Positions 7,217 through 14,499 of a stretch of DNA of 35,293 bases are shown one piece after another. The DNA comes from Desulfurivibrio sp. GTDB lineage: Bacteria; Desulfobacterota; Desulfobulbia; Desulfobulbales; Desulfurivibrionaceae. Within the stretch, counting starts at the first letter, position 1. Every line of letters starts with the position of its first letter. Location: positions 1 through 35,293 of the forward strand of contig VMSS01000244.1 of the NCBI GenBank assembly GCA_013791995.1. Reading direction: 5' to 3'. The position numbers and the translations under genes are program-made. The notes under the pieces were generated by a model that saw only the letters and a list, made by a program, of their open reading frames with translations, was not told the DNA's origin and searched no databases.

Positions 7217-9202
7217 ATGGTGATTATTTTGAATAAATGTATGCGAATTGTGTTTGTCTATGGCCTGATCATTTCCTCGATTTTCACCTTCTGGTACGTA
7301 GTCGGCCAGCCGCGCCCGATCCCGGAACCTGAAGTGGCTCCCGGCCACACCCTGCAATGCGTGTCCTACGCACCCTTTGAAAAAGACCAGTCCCCTTTTG
7401 ATTTTGCCAAAGGCATGACCATCTCCAATGCCCGGATAGATGCAGACCTGGCTATTTTGTCCCGCAGTTTTTCCTGCATCCGCACCTATTCGGTCGCTGG
7501 GCTTGAAGCCCTGCCGGAGTATGCCGAGAAATACGGAATGAAGGTGCTCCTGGGCGCCTGGGTAACGTCGGACCCAAAAATCACCGAACAGGAACTGCAA
7601 AAGGTTGTTGCGCTTGCCAAACAGCACCCGGAAAGCGTCCGGGCGGTGGTGGTCGGCAACGAAGCGCTGCTCCGCAGGGAAGTTACCGGACAACAGCTCG
7701 CCGGCTATATCAACCAGGTCAAGGCTGCCCTGCCCGGGGTGCCGGTTACCTACGCCGATGTCTGGGAATTCTGGCTCAAACACCCGGAGGTGGGTGAGGT
7801 CACTGATTTTGTCATGATCCACATCCTGCCGTACTGGGAGGATGACCCGGTTGCAATCACCGCGGCCATGGCGCACGTGAAAAAGATCAGGGAAGAAATC
7901 GGGGAGAAAATTCCCGGCAAGGAGATCGTCATCGGAGAAACCGGCTGGCCCTCCGAGGGACGCATGCGGGAAGGGGCGCTACCCAGCCTGGAAAACCAGG
8001 CCCGTTTCATCCGCGGTTTCGTTGCCCTGGCCGAGCAGGAGCACTGGCAATATAATCTTATCGAGGCCTTTGACCAGCCTTGGAAACGCAGCAAGGAAGG
8101 GGCGGTGGGCGGCTACTGGGGGTTGTACAGTTCCGACCGGACCGACAAACATATTCTTTCCGGGCCGGTTTCGAATTTTCCCAACTGGCTGAGCCTGTTT
8201 GCGCAATCCGTAGCCATTGCCTTGGCAAGCCTGATTCCCTTGTGTATCGGGCGGCACCATCCCGAGATGTCCGCAAGGCGCTGGTTGAAATTTTCAACAA
8301 CCGCAACCGGCGGCGCAATCCTTATCGTGCTGCAAGGACATCAGTTTGCAATCATTTCCACCAATACCGTTGAATACATATGGGCTTTCATCGTCCTCTC
8401 GCTTGCAGCCGGGGTTTACCTGCTGGCGCTGAAAGCCGTCGCGTCAAAAACCACGCCCATGCATCTGAGTCTGGATACTGCCATGGATTTCCTTCGAGGC
8501 AAGTCCCGTCTCTGCCCCGAAGCCGTGAATGGCACCCTGCGACTGGGAGTGATAACCTGCGCCCTGATCGGTGTACTTGGCCTGGTCCTTGATGCCCGGT
8601 ACCGAAGTTTCAATAATTTCGGTTTTGCCATTCCCGCTCTTGCTTATCTTTGGTTTTTCCAAAGACAAGGACTCCCCAATGCCCAGGGCATGCTCGAACG
8701 ACTCAGCGCCCTGTTGTTGACCTCCGGGGCCGTGGCAATCATGATTAATGAAACTCCGCTGAACTGGCAGGCCGATATCTGGGTGATTATCTGCCTGCTG
8801 CTGGCCTACCCTCTCTGGCGGGAAAGCAGAGGTGTTTCGCTGCGCCCCCTGCTGCCTTTTGCATTTCTGGTGCTTGTTGCCTTTGGTGTTTTTACCGCTC
8901 TGCGCAATGGCATTTTTATTTCGGAAAGGCTGGTGGAGGTATGCGCTGACACGCCGGACACGGCCATCTGCCTGGTCCGCGCAATGATAGGCCGGTTGAT
9001 GTACAATCAGATTTTTGCCTGGACGAGCTTGATTCTTGCTGCGCTCGCGGTCTGGCGCAACTCGGTATGGCTGTGCTCCCTGGCTCTGGTAGCAAGCCTG
9101 GCCGGACTGTGCTTCTACAATGTCAATCTGGCGGCCATTGCCTTTGTTTTGGCCGGACTCACCTTAGTCCACAAAAAGCGCACCGAGACAATTTCCGCAT
9201 GA
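7217..9202 (+). CDS. Membrane-anchored GH17-family beta-glucan hydrolase/transglycosylase
   Basis: A 661-residue protein with an N-terminal TM anchor (about residues 11-29), an extracytoplasmic glycoside hydrolase family 17 domain (about 45-310) and about eight further TM helices (about 325-655). Both GH17 catalytic glutamates are present: Glu149 in VVVGNEALLRR (acid/base) and Glu241 in VIGETGWPSEG (nucleophile). Bacterial membrane GH17 proteins are known as beta-1,3-glucan transglycosylases, which elongate or branch glucans, and resemble the NdvC-type proteins of cyclic or branched beta-glucan synthesis. Which linkage is made here cannot be read. No GT2 glucan synthase is adjacent, so it stands alone between a CDF gene and a convergent cytochrome gene. 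The start is ATG 7217, or the in-frame ATG 7241 (MRIVFVYG). Confidence 0.85.
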   Translation: MVIILNKCMRIVFVYGLIISSIFTFWYVVGQPRPIPEPEVAPGHTLQCVSYAPFEKDQSPFDFAKGMTISNARIDADLAILSRSFSCIRTYSVAGLEALPEYAEKYGMKVLLGAWVTSDPKITEQELQKVVALAKQHPESVRAVVVGNEALLRREVTGQQLAGYINQVKAALPGVPVTYADVWEFWLKHPEVGEVTDFVMIHILPYWEDDPVAITAAMAHVKKIREEIGEKIPGKEIVIGETGWPSEGRMREGALPSLENQARFIRGFVALAEQEHWQYNLIEAFDQPWKRSKEGAVGGYWGLYSSDRTDKHILSGPVSNFPNWLSLFAQSVAIALASLIPLCIGRHHPEMSARRWLKFSTTATGGAILIVLQGHQFAIISTNTVEYIWAFIVLSLAAGVYLLALKAVASKTTPMHLSLDTAMDFLRGKSRLCPEAVNGTLRLGVITCALIGVLGLVLDARYRSFNNFGFAIPALAYLWFFQRQGLPNAQGMLERLSALLLTSGAVAIMINETPLNWQADIWVIICLLLAYPLWRESRGVSLRPLLPFAFLVLVAFGVFTALRNGIFISERLVEVCADTPDTAICLVRAMIGRLMYNQIFAWTSLILAALAVWRNSVWLCSLALVASLAGLCFYNVNLAAIAFVLAGLTLVHKKRTETISA

Positions 9203-9210
9203 CCTCCGTA

Positions 9211-9252
9211 CCGGCAGGGGCCTGGCCATACTATCCGCCAGGCCCCTGCCGG
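9211..9252. terminator. Very strong inverted repeat between convergent genes
   Basis: CCGGCAGGGGCCTGGC (9211-9226) is followed after a 10-nt loop by its perfect 16-bp inverse (9237-9252). It lies nine bases after the GH17 stop and 25 bases before the end of the convergent cytochrome gene. No T-run flanks it on either strand, so it is not a canonical intrinsic terminator. It may act as a mRNA 3'-end stabiliser, a pause or bidirectional terminator, or a repeat element. Confidence 0.6.
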
Positions 9253-9277
9253 GCACAACACAACGTTTACACGAATT

Positions 9278-9619
9278 TCATGGCTGCACCGATGTGCGGG
9301 CGCTGGCCTGAATGACATAATCGGACAATTGCTGAAATTGGGCTCCGGTCAGGGACACCTTGTTTTTTTTCTTTGCCAGAATGGTCTGCCATTGAGCAAC
9401 AGATCTTTCTTGCGGCCAAAAATGCCGGTGGCACGCTCCGCATTCACGCAGGAAATATCCCCGCCCTTTTTCCTGACCTTCAATGGCGACAGCGGTCTGC
9501 CGTGTCGCTGTGGACTGCGGCTGAACCCCCGACTCAGACCCGAGCGAACACCCGGACAACAGGCCGGAACCGACAACACACAGCAGAGCTAAACTCCAAA
9601 ACGTTCTACGACGCTCCAT
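9278..9619 (-). CDS. Mono-heme c-type cytochrome lipoprotein
   Basis: A 113-residue probable lipoprotein with one covalent heme site. A basic start (MERRR), hydrophobic core and lipobox LSGC with Cys24 indicate lipidation. Cys60-Gly-Ala-Cys63-His64 is a c-type heme motif (FLRECGACHRHFWP), followed by VSLTGAQFQQLSDYVIQ, a typical cytochrome c C-terminal helix. There is no Met anywhere after the heme motif, so the usual distal Met ligand is missing; His66 or a pentacoordinate heme are alternatives. A near-perfect Shine-Dalgarno (AGGAGGAGGA) precedes the ATG. It starts nine bases after the porin stop on the same strand, so both are one transcript. The partner or substrate is unknown; electron transfer or sensing at an outer or inner membrane surface is inference. 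Confidence 0.85.
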   Translation of the reverse strand: MERRRTFWSLALLCVVGSGLLSGCSLGSESGVQPQSTATRQTAVAIEGQEKGRGYFLRECGACHRHFWPQERSVAQWQTILAKKKNKVSLTGAQFQQLSDYVIQASARTSVQP

Positions 9620-9628
9620 GTCCTCCTC

Positions 9629-11029
9629 CTAAAACTGCCAGCCAACGCCGAAATTAATGGCATTGTCCGGATCAGTGGCACCATCTGCTTCCAGCACTTG
9701 ATAGTCAGCCTTCAGCACCAGATTGGGCACCGGGTAAAAGGCCAGGCCGAAGGTCCAGTCGTAGCGGTCCTTGCCTGTGGCAGCCGTGACCCCGGCCGGC
9801 ATTTTGTGCTGGGTGTTGTACTCATCGTAACGAACAAAGGCCACCAGGTCGGAATTGGCCAGTTTTCCGCTTTTCCAGGACGCGGGCATAATATGGTACC
9901 CGGCCTCAACAAAATAACCGTACATTTCCTCAGCCACCTTGTTGGCGCTCAGATTTTCAGCCCCGTCGATCTCCTCGAAAGCGACCACGCCCCTTACATC
10001 CAGATCACCGAATTTTGCCGAAAAATCTCCCGAGTAGATGGTGATATCGCCATTTTTACCCGAATCAGCTCCTTTGGGACGGTTGTTGATTCCGCCGTGA
10101 TACAAGGACGCTCCGAGTCGCAGATTCTGGCCCCAGGTGGTGGTGGAATCCATGAAGGGGTAATAGTCGAACCGAAAGGTGAGCGCCAGATCGTTCAGGC
10201 TGGGCTCATCCTTAATGCGGCCGTTGCGAATACCGTCGCTGCTGAATTTTGACCCGTCAAGACCGCCTACCACATACGCCTCGTAGCTTAAATTAGTCGC
10301 CAGATTGCCAAAAAGGCCGATGCCGTCCGACGACCAAGTGCTGGGAACCATCAACCGGTCAAAATTCGGTCGTTCGACGCTGTAAAAGGTGGTGGGCTCA
10401 TGATGTTGGTTGGTGATACCGACCGGCGTAAGAACGCGGCCGAAGCGGACATTGGCCTGATCGGAAAGAAGAAAATCCACATAGGCCTGCTCCAGCATCA
10501 AGTACCCGCCTGCCTTGTCACCGGACTGGGTGTCTTCCACAAAGGCATGCTCCAGTTCGATTTCAGATTGAAACTTGATCCAGTCGTTGAATTGGTACCC
10601 GACCAAAGCTACCATGCGATGAATATCGAGCTTGTCATTGGATTTACCGTCGGTAGCACCCTCGCTGAAATTGGCATGGATCTCTCCGTATCCGCCGAAA
10701 GTGAACGGAGACAACGGGCTTTCCTTCTCCCGCTCCAGGACCGCCTGCTCAATCATGCCCTTCAGTTCCGTTTTGTCTTGATTGCTGCTTAATCCGACTC
10801 CTTGCGAAGCAGCATTGGCAGACATCCTGCTTTCCAGACTGACAACCTGTTTGGTCAAGGTCTCGATGCTGCTCTGTCTGCTTTTCAATTCGGACAAAAG
10901 CCCCTGCATCTGTCGCTCAAGCTCCTGAATCCTCACCTCCTCGCCTGTGGAGGCCAACACAACCCCAGGCTGCATCGCCACCAGGGCTATGCAGCATCCC
11001 AAAACAACACTGTGTATCCTCTTCCTCAT
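9629..11029 (-). CDS. LbtU-like outer-membrane porin with N-terminal coiled coil
   Basis: A 466-residue outer-membrane beta-barrel. The start ATG 11029 is chosen over an upstream in-frame codon at 11053 because GGAGG lies seven bases before it and it gives a clean signal peptide (MRKRIHSVVLGCCIALVAMQ, cleavage near VLAS). A coiled coil follows (about residues 28-67, QELERQMQGLLSEL onward), then a barrel beginning FTFGGYGEIHANFSEG. Alternating aromatic/polar strands run to the end, NFGVGWQF, with a terminal Phe as in OMPs. The pattern (coiled coil plus porin with RFGRVLTPVGITNQHHEP) resembles the LbtU family named for a Legionella siderophore receptor, also similar to phosphate-selective porins. 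Substrate is unproven; no Fur-box-like sequence was found upstream. It is followed by the cytochrome lipoprotein gene. Confidence 0.85.
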   Translation of the reverse strand: MRKRIHSVVLGCCIALVAMQPGVVLASTGEEVRIQELERQMQGLLSELKSRQSSIETLTKQVVSLESRMSANAASQGVGLSSNQDKTELKGMIEQAVLEREKESPLSPFTFGGYGEIHANFSEGATDGKSNDKLDIHRMVALVGYQFNDWIKFQSEIELEHAFVEDTQSGDKAGGYLMLEQAYVDFLLSDQANVRFGRVLTPVGITNQHHEPTTFYSVERPNFDRLMVPSTWSSDGIGLFGNLATNLSYEAYVVGGLDGSKFSSDGIRNGRIKDEPSLNDLALTFRFDYYPFMDSTTTWGQNLRLGASLYHGGINNRPKGADSGKNGDITIYSGDFSAKFGDLDVRGVVAFEEIDGAENLSANKVAEEMYGYFVEAGYHIMPASWKSGKLANSDLVAFVRYDEYNTQHKMPAGVTAATGKDRYDWTFGLAFYPVPNLVLKADYQVLEADGATDPDNAINFGVGWQF

Positions 11030-11093
11030 TTCTTTTCCTCCGTAAAAGTTCAAGTACCACCATAAAGTTACACATGCCTAACATATGGGCGGC

Positions 11094-11136
11094 AAAAAAA
11101 CGCCTGTTGGCGCGTTTCGGCCAAGAGTCAGGCGTT
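11094..11136 (-). terminator. Intrinsic terminator/attenuator in the porin leader
   Basis: On the minus strand AACGCCTG (11136-11129) pairs with CAGGCGTT (11106-11099), with an inner TTGGC/GCCAA stem (11124-11120 with 11111-11107). The four bases 11125-11128 bulge on one side and the loop is 8 nt. The right arm runs directly into seven T residues (minus strand of 11100-11094). This is a textbook Rho-independent terminator lying between the promoter (11176-11204) and the porin ATG (11029). It would yield a short RNA of roughly 75 nt or act as an attenuator for the porin-cytochrome transcript. Confidence 0.7.
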
Positions 11137-11175
11137 ACCAATAAAGTTATTAATGCACAACAATCTCGTCGGTCA

Positions 11176-11204
11176 CTTATACAAGCCAGTTCACCACCGG
11201 TCAA
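11176..11204 (-). promoter_or_regulatory. Strong sigma70 promoter of the porin-cytochrome leader
   Basis: On the minus strand TTGACC (11204-11199) and TATAAG (11181-11176) are spaced by exactly 17 bp. The predicted transcription start is near 11169, giving a 5' leader of about 140 nt before the porin ATG at 11029. The match and spacing are directly visible; activity is inferred. Confidence 0.65.
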
Positions 11205-11272
11205 GTATTTTTTTTAGGCACCATGAACTTTATTGATTGAGTGCAACCTTCAGCCTTGTCTCCCCCCATTTC

Positions 11273-11301
11273 TTGCAAAGTGTGCCGAAGCGGTGTAAGA
11301 A
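11273..11301 (+). promoter_or_regulatory. Candidate sigma70 promoter of rsmG-cobQ-cbiB
   Basis: TTGCAA (11273-11278) and TAAGAA (11296-11301) are spaced by 17 bp, placing the transcription start near 11308 and leaving about 47 nt of leader before ATG 11355. Each box has two mismatches to consensus. If real, it supports ATG 11355 as the rsmG start. Confidence 0.4.
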
Positions 11302-11354
11302 ATATTCGCCTTTCAACGTATGGGAGAGCACAACCAACAACAGTACAACCGACC

Positions 11355-12038
11355 ATGGCAGACACTCAGAGCAAAGAGATTTTACAAGAAGGCCTCACAG
11401 CCATGGGCATCTCCCTTGACGGGCAGGCGCAGCAGCGGCTTGTGCGCTACTGCGCCGAACTGGTCCGCTGGAGCGCCAAAATCAATCTGGTTGCCAAAGC
11501 GCCCCTTCGCGAAATCTGGGAAACCCATTTCCTCGACTCCCTGACCCTGTTGCGCGTTCTTCCGCCGCCGGAGAGCACGCAGCTGCCGCTTCTGGACATC
11601 GGCGCAGGAGCCGGTTTTCCCGGTTTGGCACTCAAGGCGGCCCGGCCGGAACTGCCGCTCATCCTGGTGGAGCCGCGCCAGAAACGGGTTTCCTTTTTGC
11701 GGCATGTCATCAGAACCTTGGAGTTGAAAAATATCGAGGTGCTGTGCGGGCGGTTGGAAAAAGATTCCGCCGAAGTTGAGGGACACCCCCTTGCCGTGCC
11801 TATCGTCACCAGCCGCGCCTTTACCAATATTGCAGAGTTTCTGCTGCATACCGCGGCAATCAACCCCGCAGGCGGCAAGGTCATCTGCATGAAGGGCCCC
11901 CGGGCCGAGCAGGAAATCACGGCCTGGCGAACGGCACAACCGGACAGCCCATACCGGTTGCAAGAAATTATCGAACTGACCCTGCCGTTTTCCGGCAATG
12001 TCCGCAACCTTGTCATCTTCCGCAAAGAAGGCGTTTAA
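11355..12038 (+). CDS. rsmG: 16S rRNA (guanine527-N7)-methyltransferase RsmG
   Basis: A 227-residue SAM-dependent methyltransferase (GidB/RsmG) that makes m7G527 in 16S rRNA, near the streptomycin-sensitive region of the 30S subunit. Family hallmarks are [12 protein letters not shown] (about residues 38-49), [10 protein letters not shown], the SAM-binding loop [15 protein letters not shown] (about 79-93), [15 protein letters not shown], and [13 protein letters not shown] near the C terminus. Length fits the family (about 205-240). ATG 11355 is preferred over in-frame ATG 11241. No strong Shine-Dalgarno is visible. The next gene, cobQ, starts five bases after the stop, so the pair is very likely cotranscribed. 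rsmG is commonly beside mnmG or parA in other bacteria; neither is here. Confidence 0.94.
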   Translation: MADTQSKEILQEGLTAMGISLDGQAQQRLVRYCAELVRWSAKINLVAKAPLREIWETHFLDSLTLLRVLPPPESTQLPLLDIGAGAGFPGLALKAARPELPLILVEPRQKRVSFLRHVIRTLELKNIEVLCGRLEKDSAEVEGHPLAVPIVTSRAFTNIAEFLLHTAAINPAGGKVICMKGPRAEQEITAWRTAQPDSPYRLQEIIELTLPFSGNVRNLVIFRKEGV

Positions 12039-12043
12039 GCATT

Positions 12044-13534
12044 ATGTCCACACGCAAAACTCCCGCCATCATGTTCCAGGGCACCTGCTCCAACGCGGGC
12101 AAATCCGTGCTCACCGCCGCCTTGTGCCGCATCCTTTTGCAGGATGGGCTGCGGGTCGCCCCGTTCAAGGCCCAGAATATGTCGCTCAATTCTTTTGTCA
12201 CCAGGGATGGTGGCGAGATGGGGCGGGCGCAAGTAGTGCAGGCCCAGGCTGCCCTCCTTGATCCGGATGTCCGCATGAATCCGGTCCTGCTCAAGCCTTC
12301 AAGTGACACGGGCAGCCAGGTCATCCTCCTGGGCAAGCCGGTGGGAAACATGACGGTGAACGACTATCTGGCCTACAAACCCCAGGCTTTTCTCGCGGTG
12401 CAGGCAGCGTATGATTCCTTGGCCTCCGAATACGAAGTCATGGTGCTTGAGGGCGCGGGCAGCCCGGCCGAAGTGAACCTCAAAGCCCACGACATCGTCA
12501 ACATGCCCATGGCCCGCTATGCCGAGGCCAAGGTCTTGCTGGTAGGGGATATCGACCGGGGCGGGGTGTTCGCCTCTTTTGTCGGAACCATGGAAATTTT
12601 GGACGATTGGGAACGGGAGTTGATAGCCGGATACGTGGTGAACCGCTTTCGTGGACAGAAATCGCTGCTCACCGAAGCGCTCGATTACATGGAAAAAAGG
12701 ACCAACAAACCGGTGCTGGGCGTGGTGGACTACCTGGCCAACCTGGGGTTGCCCGAGGAAGATTCGGTGAACTTCAAGGCCGGGCTTTTCAGCCCACATC
12801 GGCCTGCGGGAGAGCATGTCACCCTGGCACTCATCGACCTGCCGCACATCTCGAACTTCACCGATTTCGAGCCGTTTCTGACCGAACCGGACCTGTTTGT
12901 CAAAATCGCCAAAACCCCGGCCGACATTGAAGGCGCTGACGCCATAATCCTGCCTGGCAGCAAAAACGTTATCGGGGATCTCAAATGGCTGTTCAACTCA
13001 GGCCTGGCTGCAACTTTAAAAAAATACGGCGAGGAAGGGGGGGAGATCATCGGCATCTGCGGCGGCTTCCAAATGCTGGGCCACAGCATCGATGACCCCT
13101 ACCATATCGAATCTACCGGTGAAACACTCTCCGGCCTTGGGTTGCTTGACCTTGCCACCGTACTCGAAAAAGACAAAACCCTGATCCGGCAAAGCGGCAC
13201 CCATCTCGCTTCCGGCTTAGGGGTGCACGGCTATGAGATCCACCACGGCCAGAGCCGGTCAGGCGAGACCTGCAACACGCTCACCTTCAGCAACGGGGAG
13301 AGCGGCGGGGTCGGCAACCAGGCTCAGACAATATGGGGCACCTATTTGCACGGCATCTTTGACGCCGATCCCTTCCGGCGCTGGTGCATCGACCGGTTGC
13401 GGAAAAGACGCGGGCTTGCCCCGCTCAACCGGGTGCAGGCAGCCTACGACCTGGAACCGGCTTTTGACCGGCTGGCGGAAGCGGTTCGCAGCCAGATCGA
13501 CATGAACGCGATCTACAGGCTTCTGGGAAAATGA
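12044..13534 (+). CDS. cobQ: Cobyric acid synthase
   Basis: A 496-residue amidotransferase that amidates adenosylcobyrinic acid a,c-diamide at positions b, d, e and g to give adenosylcobyric acid, using glutamine and ATP. The N-terminal dethiobiotin synthetase-like ATP domain begins with [19 protein letters not shown] (P-loop-like, residues 11-29) followed by [16 protein letters not shown]. The C-terminal class-I-like glutaminase domain has Cys339 in [15 protein letters not shown] and His436 in GTYLHGIFD. Length is typical (about 480-510). Its stop overlaps the cbiB start by four bases. This organism makes, or at least finishes, cobalamin; the other pathway genes are elsewhere. Confidence 0.96.
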   Translation: MSTRKTPAIMFQGTCSNAGKSVLTAALCRILLQDGLRVAPFKAQNMSLNSFVTRDGGEMGRAQVVQAQAALLDPDVRMNPVLLKPSSDTGSQVILLGKPVGNMTVNDYLAYKPQAFLAVQAAYDSLASEYEVMVLEGAGSPAEVNLKAHDIVNMPMARYAEAKVLLVGDIDRGGVFASFVGTMEILDDWERELIAGYVVNRFRGQKSLLTEALDYMEKRTNKPVLGVVDYLANLGLPEEDSVNFKAGLFSPHRPAGEHVTLALIDLPHISNFTDFEPFLTEPDLFVKIAKTPADIEGADAIILPGSKNVIGDLKWLFNSGLAATLKKYGEEGGEIIGICGGFQMLGHSIDDPYHIESTGETLSGLGLLDLATVLEKDKTLIRQSGTHLASGLGVHGYEIHHGQSRSGETCNTLTFSNGESGGVGNQAQTIWGTYLHGIFDADPFRRWCIDRLRKRRGLAPLNRVQAAYDLEPAFDRLAEAVRSQIDMNAIYRLLGK

Positions 13535-14499
13535 TCGGCCTCGAATACCAGATTCTCATTGCCATTCTTCTGGATCAGTTATTCGGCGACCCCCGCTGGC
13601 TGCCGCATCCGGTGCGGATCATCGGCGCGACCTGCGCCGGGCTCGAAAAAGTGACCCGAACCCTCTTGCCGCCCTTTGCCGCCGGAATCTGCACCGTCAC
13701 CCTGATTCTGGGTTTGACTGGCCTCACAACCTGGGGACTGATTGAGGGTGGTGCCCTGATACACCCCTGGCTGGCCGACCTGACCTCCATCATCCTGCTC
13801 TACACCACCATTGCCGCCGGCGACCTGGCCGGTCACAGCAGACAGGTGTATGCACCTCTCGCCACAGGCGATCTGACTGAAGCCCGAAAACGGGTGGGGA
13901 TGATCGTTGGCCGGGACACGGCCAATCTTGACGAAGAAGGGGTGACGAGGGCTGCTGTGGAATCGGTGGCGGAAAGCATGGTGGACGGAGTAACAGCCCC
14001 GCTTTTTTTCGCGGTGCTGGGTGGACCCGTGGCTGCCATGCTCTACAAGGCGGTCAATACCATGGACTCCATGTTCGGCTATAAAAACGAACACAATCTT
14101 CAATTCGGCTGGGGCGCGGCCCGGCTGGATGATCTGGCCAATTTCATCCCGGCCCGCATCACCGCCCTGATGATTCCGGCCGCAGCGTTCCTGCTGCGCC
14201 TTGACCAGAAAACCTCCCTGTTCATCCTCATGAGGGACCGGCTCAAACACGCCAGCCCAAATTCCGGCCATACCGAAGCGGCGGTGGCAGGAGCTCTGGG
14301 TGTGCAACTCGGCGGGTCAAACCGTTACTTCGGCAATATCCTGGAAAAACCGACCATAGGCGACGCTACCCGGCCCATCGAACCACGGGACATACTCCGC
14401 GCCAACCGACTCATGCAGCTTTCCTCTGCCCTGACCCTCCTGGCGTTTTTCGTCCTGCGCCAGCAAAGCCTTGCCCTGCAGAACTACTTCACCCCGTAA
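13531..14499 (+). CDS. cbiB: Adenosylcobinamide-phosphate synthase (CbiB/CobD)
   Basis: A 322-residue integral membrane protein that attaches the aminopropanol (phosphate) arm to adenosylcobyric acid, the step directly after CobQ. The family signature [20 protein letters not shown] is at residues 11-30. Others are [27 protein letters not shown] in the middle, quoted only in part of the family block, [14 protein letters not shown], and [20 protein letters not shown]. Several TM helices are visible (about residues 48-70, 80-95, 205-222, 295-310). ATG 13531 overlaps the cobQ stop as ATGA. Its 3' end overlaps the convergent gene at 14484 by 16 nt. Confidence 0.95.
   Translation: MIGLEYQILIAILLDQLFGDPRWLPHPVRIIGATCAGLEKVTRTLLPPFAAGICTVTLILGLTGLTTWGLIEGGALIHPWLADLTSIILLYTTIAAGDLAGHSRQVYAPLATGDLTEARKRVGMIVGRDTANLDEEGVTRAAVESVAESMVDGVTAPLFFAVLGGPVAAMLYKAVNTMDSMFGYKNEHNLQFGWGAARLDDLANFIPARITALMIPAAAFLLRLDQKTSLFILMRDRLKHASPNSGHTEAAVAGALGVQLGGSNRYFGNILEKPTIGDATRPIEPRDILRANRLMQLSSALTLLAFFVLRQQSLALQNYFTP

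Larger units (their letters stand above)
11060..11235. repeat. Three copies of a 10-bp motif AACTTTATTG around the porin promoter
   Basis: AACTTTATTG occurs on the + strand at 11226-11235 and, perfectly, on the - strand at 11139-11148. A 9/10 copy (AACTTTATGG) is on the - strand at 11060-11069. The first two form an inverted pair whose midpoint (about 11187) falls within the promoter at 11176-11204, and the second and third flank the terminator-like hairpin. They may be protein-binding sites or chance AT-rich matches. Confidence 0.4.
11030..11354. other. 325-bp divergent intergenic region between porin and rsmG
   Basis: This gap holds no convincing gene. It contains the porin leader with its terminator-like hairpin (11094-11136), the porin promoter (11176-11204), the AACTTTATTG motif copies and a candidate rsmG promoter (11273-11301). 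An in-frame ATG at 11241 would extend RsmG by 38 residues, but that stretch has no family character and would lie upstream of the candidate promoter. Confidence 0.7.

Noticed and set aside
11139-11240. Fur box in the promoter of the LbtU-like porin
   Set aside because: No GATAATGATAATCATTATC-like sequence is seen around the -35/-10, so the siderophore-porin idea has no Fur support here.
11205-11354. Cobalamin riboswitch upstream of the rsmG-cobQ-cbiB genes
   Set aside because: The space before rsmG is short and no B12-box-like sequence or multi-stem layout was recognised; the cobQ start is only five bases after rsmG.
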